Shown one piece after another: positions 41,153 to 50,676 of a DNA stretch of 64,000 nucleotides (position 1 is the stretch's first letter; each line of letters starts with the position of its first letter). The stretch lies in NCBI RefSeq assembly GCF_001050195.2, contig NZ_DF967965.1:1971480-2035479 (forward strand), in the 5' to 3' direction. This DNA comes from Anaerolinea thermolimosa. Its GTDB lineage: Bacteria > Chloroflexota > Anaerolineae > Anaerolineales > Anaerolineaceae. Made by a program: the position numbers and the translations under genes. The notes below the pieces were generated by a model. It was not told the DNA's origin, made no database searches, and worked only from the letters and a program-made list of their open reading frames with translations.

Positions 41153-42769
41153 TTACCAGACCAGAGAAAGCACTTCAGGAATGGCATCGATGAGGTCACT
41201 GGCCTGAACCGAGGCCGTATGCCCCAGATGATCCGCAGCGGTCAGCCCCGCCCGTGCATGAATCCAGGCCGCGGCAGCCGAAGCTTCATAAGACGGCATT
41301 CCCTGGGCAAGTAAGCCAGCGATCATCCCCGCCAGCACATCACCCGTTCCCCCGTGTGCCAGAGCATCGCTCGCCACCGGGATCACTCCCACCCGACCAT
41401 CCGGACTGGCAATAACGGTAAACGCTCCTTTCAGCACCACCACATGACCCCAGTCACGGGCAAAACGCTGAGCCACGGCTATCCTGTCAGCCTGGATCTC
41501 TTGCACCTGAAGACCGGTCAGGATAGCCATTTCACCGGGATGAGGAGTAAGCACCGTCTCCGACGGCAGGAGTTTTGGCCATTCGGGAATCTTCGCCAGG
41601 TGCTTCAGACCATCGGCATCAAAAACCAGAGGTGGAAGTTGCCGCGGGCTACTTTCTTCAAGATTGGGCTGGGCCACAGAGACAAAACCCATACCCCGAC
41701 GGGGCTGAGCGACTTTCCGGGCTTCAAGCAATCGCCGCACAAATTCACCGGTACAATCCTCCAATCCCAATCCAGGCCCCACAAGCAGGGAAGTCGCCCT
41801 TCCAAGCGATCGGATCACAATATCAGCTGCCTCTCCATTGATCACGCCCATCTGGTGAGGAAGCAATACCCACGTCACATTCGGGTTGGCTCCAGCCAGC
41901 GCCCCGTGAAGCGCCGACGGCACTGCCAGCTGCACCAGCCCTGCGCCTATATTTGCCGCTCCCCCGGCAGAGAGAAGCGCCGCGCCACTAAAATTTAAAG
42001 AACCGGCCACGACCATGACAGTTCCGAATGTCCCCTTATGCCCCTCAACCGAACGTTCCGGTAACCATTCATGAACCAGATCTTCCGAAACGACCTCTCT
42101 CTGAATTGCACTCCAGGAGGGCAAATCCTCAGGCAGGCCAATATCGACCACCTGTATTTCTCCGCAGTAGGTAAAAGCCGGGAATCGCAATAACCCCATT
42201 TTTACCGCCGCCATGCACACAGTAACCTCAGCCGGGATGGTTTCGTCGGCCACCGCCCCGCTGTTGCAGTCAACCCCCGACGGGCAATCTACCGCTACTA
42301 CCGGGGGGCACACCGATGACTCTCTGACGTGCAACAACACCCCCGCGATCTCCGCTTGCAAAGGCAACCGGGCTCCAGTTCCCAGCACGCCATCCAGCAC
42401 CACGGTTGAATCTGCCAGCCAGGCCTCGAGCTGCCCGAAGCCCGAATCTCCATCGGCTTCAGCCACAAGCCCTCCCGCCTCAACCACTCGCTGTACAAGG
42501 GGATCATCGGAAGGACGAGGTCGCACAAGATAGGCTCTGACACTCCACCCCACACTGGCCAGTTCTGCCAGGGCCACCAGCGTATCGCCCCCATTATTTC
42601 CTGGCCCTATCAATCCAAGCGCTACCAGACGGTCCTCATACCCAAAAAGCGAATGAACCACTTCAGCCAGGCCAAGGCCGGCTCTTTCCATCATGTCCGC
42701 ATACGTCCAACCCCGGGCGTCCGCTTCTCGTTCAATCGCTCGCATTTCATCAACACTAACCAGTTTCAT
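41153..42769 (-). CDS. nnr: Bifunctional NAD(P)HX epimerase / ADP-dependent NAD(P)HX dehydratase
   Basis: A 538-residue repair enzyme. The N-terminal YjeF domain (to about 215) has LVSVDEMRAIEREAD, the epimerase loop LIGPGNNGGDTLVALAELA and VAVDCPSGVDCNSG. The C-terminal ribokinase-like domain has GHKGTFGTVMVVAGSLNFSG, VLTPHPGEMAILTG and the anion-hole AHGGTGDVLAGMIAGLLAQG. It restores hydrated NADH and NADPH: the N-half equilibrates the R and S forms and the C-half dehydrates the S form using ADP. The start is the ATG at 42769 with GAGG seven bases before. Divergent from the TlpA gene. Confidence 0.96.
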   Translation of the reverse strand: MKLVSVDEMRAIEREADARGWTYADMMERAGLGLAEVVHSLFGYEDRLVALGLIGPGNNGGDTLVALAELASVGWSVRAYLVRPRPSDDPLVQRVVEAGGLVAEADGDSGFGQLEAWLADSTVVLDGVLGTGARLPLQAEIAGVLLHVRESSVCPPVVAVDCPSGVDCNSGAVADETIPAEVTVCMAAVKMGLLRFPAFTYCGEIQVVDIGLPEDLPSWSAIQREVVSEDLVHEWLPERSVEGHKGTFGTVMVVAGSLNFSGAALLSAGGAANIGAGLVQLAVPSALHGALAGANPNVTWVLLPHQMGVINGEAADIVIRSLGRATSLLVGPGLGLEDCTGEFVRRLLEARKVAQPRRGMGFVSVAQPNLEESSPRQLPPLVFDADGLKHLAKIPEWPKLLPSETVLTPHPGEMAILTGLQVQEIQADRIAVAQRFARDWGHVVVLKGAFTVIASPDGRVGVIPVASDALAHGGTGDVLAGMIAGLLAQGMPSYEASAAAAWIHARAGLTAADHLGHTASVQASDLIDAIPEVLSLVW

Positions 42770-42804
42770 CACAACACCTCACAATCTTGACCTGACGCAT
42801 GAAT

Positions 42805-42810
42805 TATAAT
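42805..42810 (+). promoter_or_regulatory. -10 box directly before the TlpA-like gene
   Basis: TATAAT ending six bases before the ATG at 42817, so transcription would begin at about the start codon. There is no Shine-Dalgarno sequence. This suggests a leaderless message. Confidence 0.5.
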
Positions 42811-42816
42811 ACCTCC

Positions 42817-43371
42817 ATGCTCACCCCCCGCACTTTTACCATCTTCAGCCTGGTCCTTTTAGGATTGAGCGCCACCTGGATCGTCCTCACTCGCCCTGCG
42901 CCCGGGGTACTGGAAAACCCAAGTCTGACACTGGCTCGTCCGGGATTTCAGGCGCCTGACTTTGAACTGCAAACCCTCACTGGAGAGAGCGTGTCTCTCT
43001 CTTCCTTACGCGGGAAGCCAGTTATCCTCAACCTCTGGGCATCCTGGTGCCCGCCCTGCCAGGCCGAAATGCCTTCCTTTCAGCATGTGTATGAAGATTA
43101 TCATGAGAGAGGGGTAGTCATTTTAGCAGTCAACCTCACCCTTCAGGACCGCGAGGAAGATGCCCGCCAGTTCGTGCTTAAAAACCATCTTTCTTTCCCT
43201 GTCTTGCTGGACTCTGGTGGCAATGTTGAAAGGCTATATTCTACGCGCGCTTTACCCACCACTTACTTTATCTCTGCGGATGGAATCATTCGCGAAAGAG
43301 TAATCGGGGGGCCCATTGCTGAAGCCCTGTTGCGAGCCCAAGTTGAGCGTTTACTCCACGAGGCACCCTGA
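42817..43371 (+). CDS. TlpA/ResA-like membrane-anchored thioredoxin
   Basis: A 184-residue protein: N-terminal helix (FTIFSLVLLGLSATWIVL) as anchor or uncleaved signal, then the TlpA fold with FQAPDFELQTLTGESVSLSS, the active site LNLWASWCPPCQAEMPSF (WCPPC) and the cis-Pro loop ALPTTYFISADG. It works outside the membrane, probably reducing disulfides in cytochrome c maturation or other exported proteins. It shares one base with the Lgt-like gene. The ATG at 42799 is less likely because the -10 box lies between it and 42817. Confidence 0.92.
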   Translation: MLTPRTFTIFSLVLLGLSATWIVLTRPAPGVLENPSLTLARPGFQAPDFELQTLTGESVSLSSLRGKPVILNLWASWCPPCQAEMPSFQHVYEDYHERGVVILAVNLTLQDREEDARQFVLKNHLSFPVLLDSGGNVERLYSTRALPTTYFISADGIIRERVIGGPIAEALLRAQVERLLHEAP

Positions 43372-44129
43372 TGTTCCCCGTCCTTCAACTAGGTCCACTG
43401 GTCATCCAAACCCCGGGATTGGTTCTGCTCTTGGGATTCTGGGCTGGTATGGAGCTTGCTGAACGTCATGCCGTTCAACGAGGCATCCCTGAAGGTCGGG
43501 TGTATAACCTCATCTTGGTTAGCCTGATCACCGGTCTGCTCGGTGCGCGTCTGGGTTTTATTGCTCAATACCCGTCCGCCTTTGCTTCCTCCCCACTCAG
43601 TATATTCGCTCTTAGCCCTCAAATGCTATCGGTACCCTCTGGGTTGCTTGTCGCTTTCCTGACTACCCTGATCATCACCCAGCGTAAAAAGCTACCAGCC
43701 TGGACCACCCTGGATAGTCTGGTCAGTTTACTGGCAATGATGACTGTAGCATTAGGCATAGCGCATCTTGCGTCAGGAGACGCCTACGGTCTACCCACAG
43801 CGCTTCCCTGGGGAATAGAACTCTGGGGCGATCGCCGTCATCCAACCCAGCTTTATGAAACAGTGCTGGCGCTGCTGGTACTGGCTTTACTCTGGCCAGC
43901 CAGGAAATACCGCTACTCAGCATGGATTCAACCTGAAGGAACACGCTTCTGGGCGTTTCTGGCGCTTTCAGCGGTTTCCTGGATCATTACCGAAACCTTC
44001 CGGGCTGAAGGCACATTAATCTTTGGAGTGCGCCAGTCTCAGATCGTTGCCTGGCTGATTCTCGGTATCAGTGTATGGGGGTGGAGAAAACGTCTTTTCC
44101 CCGACCAAACCTCGCCGGAACGCTCCTAG
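43371..44129 (+). CDS. Lgt-like membrane protein lacking core catalytic residues
   Basis: A 252-residue polytopic protein related to prolipoprotein diacylglyceryl transferase. Family signs are FWAGMELAERHAVQRG, SLITGLLGARLGFIAQYP and RRHPTQLYETVLALLVLALL. The usual Arg/Asn block (GRxGNFxNxE) is replaced by IAHLASGDAYGLPTALPWGI, so the residues thought essential for lipid transfer are missing. It starts at the last base of the TlpA gene, suggesting a joint role. It is probably a paralog with a changed function; another gene would then supply normal Lgt. Confidence 0.8.
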   Translation: MFPVLQLGPLVIQTPGLVLLLGFWAGMELAERHAVQRGIPEGRVYNLILVSLITGLLGARLGFIAQYPSAFASSPLSIFALSPQMLSVPSGLLVAFLTTLIITQRKKLPAWTTLDSLVSLLAMMTVALGIAHLASGDAYGLPTALPWGIELWGDRRHPTQLYETVLALLVLALLWPARKYRYSAWIQPEGTRFWAFLALSAVSWIITETFRAEGTLIFGVRQSQIVAWLILGISVWGWRKRLFPDQTSPERS

Positions 44130-45139
44130 CGACGTCTAGCCAGCAGGCGTTCGGCCAATTCCTCCAGGCAGGCAGCCTTGCAGTCTTCTCCAACGGCATC
44201 TTTCAACGCCTGCTTTGCCTCAAGGGTTAATTGCTCTGCCGTCGAGAGGGTAAACTCTTGAGCCCCTGCAGAGTCTAACATTGCTACAATTTCGCTCACT
44301 TCAGATGGCCGAATTTCACCCTGCTGCCAGCGCCTGGCAAAGGTGTGGTCTTTTTCCAGAGCATATAACACCGGAAGTGATTTCTTCCCTGAAACCAGGT
44401 CACTCTCGGTAGACTTGCCAGTGAGGGCCGCATCTCCCCAGATTCCCAGCCAATCATCCAGAACCTGAAAAGCCAATCCCAGCTTCACCCCAAATTGAGA
44501 GAAAGCCCTGCGTCGTTTTTCATCAGCTCCAGCAATCAATGCCCCCAACTCGGCACATCCACCGAGAAGAGCAGAGGTTTTACCGGCAATCATCGGCCAG
44601 TAATCTTGTAAAGACAGGTCATGTCGGGTTTCATAGGCCAGGTCGAGGTATTGTCCCTCAGTCAAGCGTAAGCAAACGTCCTGGAGAATACGATGTGCTT
44701 CCAGCGCAATCTCTGAAGAGGTGGTTTTAACCAGACCATGTAACGCCCGAAACGCCAGTGTGAACATAACATCTCCGGCGTTGATCGCCTGTGCAACCCC
44801 CCACTTAACCCATACCGTAGGCCTCCCCCGGCGAACCTCACTGTGGTCTTGAATATCATCATGAATCAGGGAGAAATTGTGCAGCAACTCAACCGCAATA
44901 GCAGCAGGAAGGGCGTTGTGCCAGTCTCCATCCGCCGCCTGGGTGCTTAAAAGGGTCAGTACAGGCCGAATACGCTTTCCCTGTGCTTCCCTGCCAGATC
45001 CTTCTCCTTCCCACCCCAAATGATAGGCCAGCATTCCGCGAAGTTCAGGATATTCCGGGTTGCACCCATCCGTAACCACCTGTTTTAGCCCTGCTTCAAT
45101 CTCCGGAAGCATTTCTTGAATCACATTATCCAGGCTCAT
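44126..45139 (-). CDS. Polyprenyl diphosphate synthase (FPP/GGPP type)
   Basis: A 337-residue trans-prenyltransferase. First aspartate-rich motif: LIHDDIQDHSEVRRGRPTVW. Second: FQVLDDWLGIWGD, where the last part reads DDWLG in place of DDxxD, as often seen in actinobacterial and Chloroflexi enzymes. The residues before the first motif (ELLHNFSL) set chain length; bulky Phe suggests a C15-C20 product, an inference. It adds isopentenyl diphosphate to an allylic diphosphate. The type 2 IPP isomerase gene lies three bases upstream on the same strand. Confidence 0.93.
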   Translation of the reverse strand: MSLDNVIQEMLPEIEAGLKQVVTDGCNPEYPELRGMLAYHLGWEGEGSGREAQGKRIRPVLTLLSTQAADGDWHNALPAAIAVELLHNFSLIHDDIQDHSEVRRGRPTVWVKWGVAQAINAGDVMFTLAFRALHGLVKTTSSEIALEAHRILQDVCLRLTEGQYLDLAYETRHDLSLQDYWPMIAGKTSALLGGCAELGALIAGADEKRRRAFSQFGVKLGLAFQVLDDWLGIWGDAALTGKSTESDLVSGKKSLPVLYALEKDHTFARRWQQGEIRPSEVSEIVAMLDSAGAQEFTLSTAEQLTLEAKQALKDAVGEDCKAACLEELAERLLARRR

Positions 45140-45142
45140 GCT

Positions 45143-46180
45143 CTACGCCTCTCCTTCCCGAATTAATGGAGTTTCCGATAACGCCCGGAGAGAAGCCGCC
45201 CCAACCCCAAACATACAGATACGGATCTCACGGCTGATCTCCTCAATCGTATCTACCACCTCTTCAACCGATTGATTAGCGGCTTTAAGAAATGGACCGG
45301 CCATTCCCCCCAGTGTCGCTCCCAGAGCGATGCATTTAGCAATGTCTACCCCATCTCGCAGCCCTCCTGATGCAAACACCAGCACATCCGGGGCTGCCTG
45401 GCGCACCATGGAGATCGATTCGCTGGTGGGAATTCCCCATCGGCGGAACGCTGCAGCAACCCGGCGCTGACGTTCTGTGGGCAAGCGGTACATCTCAACC
45501 TGCGTCCAGGAGGTGCCACCCGCACCTGCCACATCAATCGCTGCCACGCCTGCCTCTGCCAGCAACCGGGCAGTTCGTTTAGAAATTCCCCAGCCTACTT
45601 CTTTCACAACCACAGGTACCGATAATTCACGACACACCTTCTCAATTTTGCGGGCCAACCCTGCAAACCGGGTATCGCCCTCCGGTTGAATCGCTTCTTG
45701 CATCGAATTGAGATGTAAAATTAATCCATCGGCTTCAATCATCTCCACAGCCCGCTTGCATTCGTCAACAGTATACCCATAATTCAGCTGAACAGCCCCA
45801 AGATTGGCCAGCAGGAGAATATCCGGCGCGTAAGATCGCACCTGAAAAGAAGACTGCAGCTCAGGATTCTCCAGCGCAGCTCGCTGTGACCCGACACCCA
45901 TGGCCACCCCACATTGCTGGGCGGCTTCGGCCAGTAGCCGGTTGATCATCCCGGCACGATCGGTTCCGCCGGTCATCGATGAAATGAGCACAGGAGCGTT
46001 GAGTTGTCTGCCAAACACGGACACTGAACAATCAATCTGTTCAAAATCAATCTCCGGCAGGGCTTCATGAACAAAACGGTAGCGTTCCAGGCCCGTGGTT
46101 AACCCTGACTGAACGTCTTCTTCAAGGTTAATGCGGATATGGTCAGCTTTTCGAGAGGAGGTAAAAGAAGTATCTGGCAT
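45143..46180 (-). CDS. fni: Isopentenyl diphosphate isomerase, type 2 (FMN-dependent)
   Basis: A 345-residue FMN barrel enzyme that interconverts IPP and DMAPP. Motifs: [18 protein letters not shown] near the N-terminus, [50 protein letters not shown], then [17 protein letters not shown] and [20 protein letters not shown] for flavin phosphate binding. The start is the ATG at 46180 with AAGGA eight bases before. Its neighbour consumes the product to make longer prenyl chains. Divergent from the acyl carrier protein gene. Confidence 0.95.
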   Translation of the reverse strand: MPDTSFTSSRKADHIRINLEEDVQSGLTTGLERYRFVHEALPEIDFEQIDCSVSVFGRQLNAPVLISSMTGGTDRAGMINRLLAEAAQQCGVAMGVGSQRAALENPELQSSFQVRSYAPDILLLANLGAVQLNYGYTVDECKRAVEMIEADGLILHLNSMQEAIQPEGDTRFAGLARKIEKVCRELSVPVVVKEVGWGISKRTARLLAEAGVAAIDVAGAGGTSWTQVEMYRLPTERQRRVAAAFRRWGIPTSESISMVRQAAPDVLVFASGGLRDGVDIAKCIALGATLGGMAGPFLKAANQSVEEVVDTIEEISREIRICMFGVGAASLRALSETPLIREGEA

Positions 46181-46362
46181 AATCGGAGTCCTTATGGTAA
46201 AAGCAGTATACCAGAGGGACATTGCACCTGCAAAAGGCTGTAAAATCCCGGTGCGGCCTGATTCCCACGCGCCGAAACTTCCTGATCAAAGCAGCCTTGA
46301 CAGATACTTAAGGAACGTTACAATTCAAACAACAACCCCTGATCTTACCCCGGAGGCTTAAC

Positions 46363-46599
46363 ATGAGCAGCACATTTGAAGACGTGAAGGCAGTCATCAT
46401 GGACGTGATGAAAATCGACGGCGATGAAATCACGATGGAGACACGTTTCGTCGAAGATTTAAAAGCCGATTCAATGGATCAATTTTTTCTCATCGACGGC
46501 TTCTGCGAAAAATTCGGCATGACTATCAGTGATGAAGATGCTCGCACCATTCGCACAGTGGCCGATGCAGTGCATTACATCGACTCTCATCGCAGCTAA
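46363..46599 (+). CDS. acpP: Acyl carrier protein
   Basis: A 78-residue acyl carrier protein. The phosphopantetheine site is in KADSMDQFFLIDGFCEKFG, where Ser follows Asp as usual but Met takes the place of the common Leu (DSMD). Helix 1 is VKAVIMDVMKIDGDEI. The protein carries growing acyl chains; no fatty-acid genes flank it, so it may serve lipid or another acyl pathway. CGGAGG lies upstream of the ATG. A strong terminator follows. Confidence 0.93.
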   Translation: MSSTFEDVKAVIMDVMKIDGDEITMETRFVEDLKADSMDQFFLIDGFCEKFGMTISDEDARTIRTVADAVHYIDSHRS

Positions 46600-46623
46600 T
46601 CTTGCCCGGGCTTTCATGGCTCG

Positions 46624-46653
46624 CGAACAGGCCGCCCATGGGCGGCCTGTTCG
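46624..46653. terminator. Terminator after the acyl carrier protein gene
   Basis: cgaacaggccgccc and gggcggcctgttcg (46624-46637 and 46640-46653) are fully complementary; the effective loop is about four to six bases. A TTCCTTTTTTC tail follows. It lies between convergent genes. Confidence 0.9.
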
Positions 46654-46661
46654 TTCCTTTT

Positions 46662-47531
46662 TCAACCTTTTACCAGCAAACCCGGGATCTCTTCTGGATG
46701 ACGAGCCACGCGAACCCCGGCAGTCTCCAGTGCTCGAATTTTCTCACGGGCAGTACCTTCTCCTCCTTCAATAATCGCACCGGCATGCCCCATCCGTTTT
46801 CCAGGAGGGGCTGATTGACCAGCAATGAATGCTGTTACCGGTTTGGTCATTTTCCGAGAGATGTATTCAGCGGCTTTTTCCTCATCAGAACCGCCGATTT
46901 CACCGATTAACACTACCTGATCAGTGTGAGGATCGGCTTCAAACATTTCTAGCACATCAATAAAATTAGTGCCGTTGATCGGGTCGCCCCCAATGCCCAC
47001 ACACGTACTGGCCCCCAGGCCCACCGCCTTGAGAGCGTAAAGCACCTCGTAAGTCAGCGTTCCCGAACGAGACACAACTCCGATATTTCCCGGAATGGCA
47101 ATGTTGTTGGGTATGATTCCAACTTTACACTCTCCCGGGGTCAACAAACCGGGGCAATTTGGCCCCACCAAACGGATTTTCCTGGTGTCCAGATAAGCCC
47201 GCACACGCATCATATCCAGAACGGGAATGCCCTCGGTAATACAGACAATCAGCTCAATCCCGGAGTCTGCGGCTTCCAGAATGGCGTCGGGAGCAGAGCG
47301 TGCCGGGACGAAAATGACGCTGGTATTTGCGCCGGTTGTCTGTACAGCACTGTGCACGGTATCAAAAACCGGAATTTTCCCATCCAGCACCCACTCACCA
47401 CCGCGTCCCGGGGTAACTCCTGCCACAACATTCGTTCCGTATTGCACCATCTGGGTCGTATGGAATAAGCCTTCATTACCGGTGATTCCCTGCACCAACA
47501 AACGGGTGTTTTTATTGACCAGAATGCTCAT
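46662..47531 (-). CDS. sucD: Succinyl-CoA ligase alpha subunit
   Basis: A 289-residue ADP- or GDP-forming succinate-CoA ligase alpha chain. CoA site: [20 protein letters not shown], with [20 protein letters not shown]. The phosphorylated His is in [19 protein letters not shown]. It converts succinyl-CoA to succinate with nucleotide triphosphate formation, in the citric acid cycle, together with the beta subunit encoded two bases upstream. It ends at the acpP terminator. Confidence 0.97.
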   Translation of the reverse strand: MSILVNKNTRLLVQGITGNEGLFHTTQMVQYGTNVVAGVTPGRGGEWVLDGKIPVFDTVHSAVQTTGANTSVIFVPARSAPDAILEAADSGIELIVCITEGIPVLDMMRVRAYLDTRKIRLVGPNCPGLLTPGECKVGIIPNNIAIPGNIGVVSRSGTLTYEVLYALKAVGLGASTCVGIGGDPINGTNFIDVLEMFEADPHTDQVVLIGEIGGSDEEKAAEYISRKMTKPVTAFIAGQSAPPGKRMGHAGAIIEGGEGTAREKIRALETAGVRVARHPEEIPGLLVKG

Positions 47532-47533
47532 CG

Positions 47534-48670
47534 CTACGCCCCTTTCGCAATTGCGACCGCCTTTTGAGCGGCCTCCAGTAATGTTTCTGCGGTAGCCATA
47601 CGCGCTTCTGCAAGCAACCGCCGGCCCTCCTCAGCATTCGTTCCGACCAGGCGAACCACCATCGGCACTTTTGTCTCAACTTCGCCCAGGGCAGTGAGAA
47701 TTCCCCGTGCCACTTCATCACACCGGGTAATTCCTCCAAAAATATTGAACAATACCGCCTTAACCCGGGCATCTGACAGGATAATTCGTAAAGCCGCTGC
47801 CACTTTATCGGCGCTTGCACCACCCCCGATATCCAGAAAATTGGCTGGCTCACCTCCACAGAGATGAATGATATCCATCGTGGCCATCGCCAGCCCAGCC
47901 CCGTTGACCATACAGCCAATTTCGCCGTCCAGACTAATATAAGAAAGGCCAAATTTACGGGCTTCCACTTCGGCCCAATCCTCTACATCCAGATCACGCA
48001 TCTCGTCCAGTTCGGGATGGCGGAAAAGAGCATTATCATCCACCACCATTTTTCCATCCAGCGCCAGCAGACGCTGCTCCGAGGTGATCACCAGCGGATT
48101 GATTTCAGCCAGCGTAGCGTCGTTGGCCTGGTATGCCGCCCACAACCCGGCTGCAATTTCCATAAACGGTCGCCATAAAGAGCGGGGCAGGTCAATGCTA
48201 ACGGCCAGGTCGCGAGCCTGGTAATCTCTCAAACCCAGGAGCGGATCAATATACACTTTAATGATCTTTTCTGGCGATACACGGGCCACCTCTTCAATAT
48301 CTACCCCGCCGGCTGCCGAAGCCATCATCACGGGGCGTCTGGCGGCACGATCATTGGTGATTCCCAGATAAATTTCTTTGGTGATACTCACCGCCTCATC
48401 TACCAGAACTTTTCGCACCGGCAAACCTTTGATTTCCATACCCAGGATCATCGTTGCCAGTTCTTCGGCTTCCTTGGGGGTTTTCGCCAGGCGAATTCCA
48501 CCCGCCTTACCACGTCCTCCCACCAATACCTGCGCTTTAATCACAACATGCCCGCCAAGCTCTTCTGCAAAATGGCGGGCTTCACTGGCAATGGAGGCAA
48601 TCCGTCCGCGAGGGATCGGAATCCCATAACGACTGAACAGCTGTTTCGATTGATATTCGTGAAGTTTCAT
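47534..48670 (-). CDS. sucC: Succinyl-CoA ligase beta subunit
   Basis: A 378-residue ATP-grasp beta chain. It starts [20 protein letters not shown]. It has [20 protein letters not shown], the metal and nucleotide residues in EINPLVIT and [14 protein letters not shown], then [20 protein letters not shown] and [19 protein letters not shown]-type sequence near the C-terminus ([15 protein letters not shown]). GGGAG lies before the ATG. First gene of the sucCD operon. Confidence 0.97.
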   Translation of the reverse strand: MKLHEYQSKQLFSRYGIPIPRGRIASIASEARHFAEELGGHVVIKAQVLVGGRGKAGGIRLAKTPKEAEELATMILGMEIKGLPVRKVLVDEAVSITKEIYLGITNDRAARRPVMMASAAGGVDIEEVARVSPEKIIKVYIDPLLGLRDYQARDLAVSIDLPRSLWRPFMEIAAGLWAAYQANDATLAEINPLVITSEQRLLALDGKMVVDDNALFRHPELDEMRDLDVEDWAEVEARKFGLSYISLDGEIGCMVNGAGLAMATMDIIHLCGGEPANFLDIGGGASADKVAAALRIILSDARVKAVLFNIFGGITRCDEVARGILTALGEVETKVPMVVRLVGTNAEEGRRLLAEARMATAETLLEAAQKAVAIAKGA

Positions 48671-48745
48671 ACCACTCCCAGTTAAGAAAACCCTTGGATA
48701 ACGACCAGCCCAAATGAGGACAAACCCTATTATTTATAACATAAA

Positions 48746-48768
48746 TCAGGCCGCTGACTGCGGCCTGA
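48746..48768 (-). terminator. Terminator of the SPFH gene
   Basis: tcaggccgc (48746-48754) pairs with gcggcctga (48760-48768), five-base loop. On the minus strand an A/T-rich tail (TTTATGTTATAAATAATAG) follows. It lies between the SPFH gene end (48823) and the sucC start. Confidence 0.75.
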
Positions 48769-48822
48769 CAATGGGTTATTGTTCCATATGAACCATCAAT
48801 GGGTTGCATCCATGTGTGAGAG

Positions 48823-49866
48823 CTAACCTTTCAGGAATTCTTCCAGGGCTTCTTTGCTGATACGGAAGGCGCTCCCAATTTTCCGCGCTTTTAAATCGCC
48901 AGCATTGATCGCTGCCAGAACGTCTTCTTCAGAGACCTTGAGAATCGCCGCCGCTTCCGATGGAGTCATCACCGCCGGAATAACTGGAGCACCCGTCGAA
49001 GATCCACCACCTCCCTGTGGTTGGGCCTGGCTTTGCAAAGACTGTGAAAGCACATTCCCAATCCCCATTCCTGCTCCAATCCCAGCAGTTAATCCGGCAC
49101 CGCCGCTTGGATTCTGCGCGGCATCTCGCATGGCATCTGCAGCCTGCAGACGGGTGTAGGTATCCATATCCAACACCCCCATGGCACGCAGTTCTTCGGC
49201 AGACTTTTCGGAGGGCTTCAGGTTAGCAATATAAAAACTCTTAAGCGTCAGACCAATGGCGGCAAAATCGTCCTGCGCTTTGGCTCGAACCCCGGCGCCC
49301 AGCTCTTCGGTAAGCCCGATTAATGCAGTTACATCCACTTTTGCCGCAGTCTCACCCAGCAGATCCTGGAGTTTTGAAAGGAGCATTGTACGTAATCGGT
49401 TCTCAATATCCGCTGTGCGATACATGCCCTGCGCGCCAACGATCTGAGTTACAAACTGTTGGGGGTCACGCACCTGGAAGCTATACGTTCCAAACCCTTG
49501 CAGAAGGGCCAGCCCCAGCCCCATACCCGGGTTGCGGACAAAAATGGGCTGAGGAGTGCCCCATTTTCGATCCGCAAATTCGCGCATCGAAACAAAATAA
49601 ACCTCTGCCGTAAAGGGCGTTCGGTCTCCAAAGGCACGGCCCAACAAATCGGTTAACAACGGCACATTGGCTGTGCTGATGGTATGCCGCCCCGGGCCCA
49701 GCACATCCAGTGCGTGACCATCACGGAAGAAAACCGCCCGCTGTGCCTCACGAACGATCACCTGAGAACCAAAACGCAGATCGGCCACCCCGGTTTCGGG
49801 GAAACGATGGACGATCTCATCTGCCATTTCACTGGGGTATTCAACAACATCAAAAATTCGGGCCAT
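48823..49866 (-). CDS. SPFH-domain protein (YdjI-like) fused to a C-terminal excisionase-type helix-turn-helix
   Basis: A 347-residue protein. The N-terminal part (to about 230) is an SPFH/band 7 domain of the YdjI 'virion core protein' group: VEYPSEMADEIVHRFPETG, FFRDGHALDVLGPGRHTIST, FRVRDPQQF-like wording (FQVRDPQQFVTQIVGAQGMY) and IANLKPSEKSAEELRAMGVL. A glycine- and Gln-rich linker follows (residues ~250-300). The last 48 residues are an HTH_17/MerR-like excisionase domain: TPSEAAAILKVSEEDVLAAI, then KARKIGSAFRISKEALEEFL. Most YdjI proteins end in a zinc ribbon instead. It may oligomerise at the membrane and bind DNA or a protein through the HTH (inference). It precedes sucCD on the same strand. 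Confidence 0.88.
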   Translation of the reverse strand: MARIFDVVEYPSEMADEIVHRFPETGVADLRFGSQVIVREAQRAVFFRDGHALDVLGPGRHTISTANVPLLTDLLGRAFGDRTPFTAEVYFVSMREFADRKWGTPQPIFVRNPGMGLGLALLQGFGTYSFQVRDPQQFVTQIVGAQGMYRTADIENRLRTMLLSKLQDLLGETAAKVDVTALIGLTEELGAGVRAKAQDDFAAIGLTLKSFYIANLKPSEKSAEELRAMGVLDMDTYTRLQAADAMRDAAQNPSGGAGLTAGIGAGMGIGNVLSQSLQSQAQPQGGGGSSTGAPVIPAVMTPSEAAAILKVSEEDVLAAINAGDLKARKIGSAFRISKEALEEFLKG

Positions 49867-49904
49867 AGAATCCTCAACTTCCTTTGATCACCAATCCCAT
49901 CAGA

Positions 49905-50438
49905 TTACGCCTGGGCAGGTTTTGCCCCACCGAGGATTACCTCAGTGCGTTTATCGAATGCCTCAATACATTTCTGCGCCTGTTGAGTCAACTGGCGGAT
50001 CGCCGCTCCCAGCCCTTCTGTACCCATTGCAGCTTCCACATTGTCGATGGCGCGCTCCACTTCATCTCCTGCCTCGAGCAACGAAAGATCGTACTGGTAT
50101 AGCATGGCCAGTTCATCCGAGTTAATCTTCACTGCATCAAAAAATCCCGCATACCCGTACGAAGCAGTGCGAACCCGGTCGGTAAAAGTGCGCAACTTAA
50201 TGACCGCCGCCTCCAGATCATCCACCCAGGATAACCCACCCTGACTGATCAAATCACGTTGCAGAGCAGAAATCCTCTGGCCCAACGCATCAAAACGCCC
50301 GGCAATGGTCTCTCGTAACAGTTTGTCTGCGGCCCGCCGGTTTGTTCGATCCACATAACCCTTGAACCCCGGTACCTTACCAAGCAGTTTCTTGAAAAGA
50401 TCCTGCTCATCCATTACACGACCGAGTATGTCACTCAT
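49905..50438 (-). CDS. Helical partner protein next to the SPFH gene
   Basis: A 177-residue soluble protein, nearly all helix, with two coiled-coil-like regions (RFDALGQRISALQRDLISQG and GDEVERAIDNVEAAMGTEGL). No signal peptide or membrane segment and no known domain. The ATG has GAGGAGG upstream. It lies 38 bases before the SPFH gene on the same strand, so the two should be co-transcribed. A role as an SPFH-associated scaffold is likely but not shown. Confidence 0.75.
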   Translation of the reverse strand: MSDILGRVMDEQDLFKKLLGKVPGFKGYVDRTNRRAADKLLRETIAGRFDALGQRISALQRDLISQGGLSWVDDLEAAVIKLRTFTDRVRTASYGYAGFFDAVKINSDELAMLYQYDLSLLEAGDEVERAIDNVEAAMGTEGLGAAIRQLTQQAQKCIEAFDKRTEVILGGAKPAQA

Positions 50439-50597
50439 GATTCCTCCTCATTGATCTACCCAGGATGCACTTGAATAGCCTGCACCTATTTGATTATAGC
50501 GACAAACCATCAAAGGAACAACAAAACTGCAATAAAACTCATCAAGGAAGTGTCAAATCTTGAGTGAGGCTGTAAGGTTCCTGTAATGTAAAAAGGA

Positions 50598-50625
50598 TTG
50601 TAATCCACCTCCCACACGCTATAAT
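50598..50625 (+). promoter_or_regulatory. Promoter of the flp pilin gene
   Basis: TTGTAA (50598-50603), 16-base spacer, TATAAT (50620-50625). The transcript would have about 44 bases before the ATG at 50677. Confidence 0.65.
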
Positions 50626-50676
50626 AAAGTCAGGTTGAACCAAATGCAAATTCGCGACAGGAAGGAGGTGAAAACC

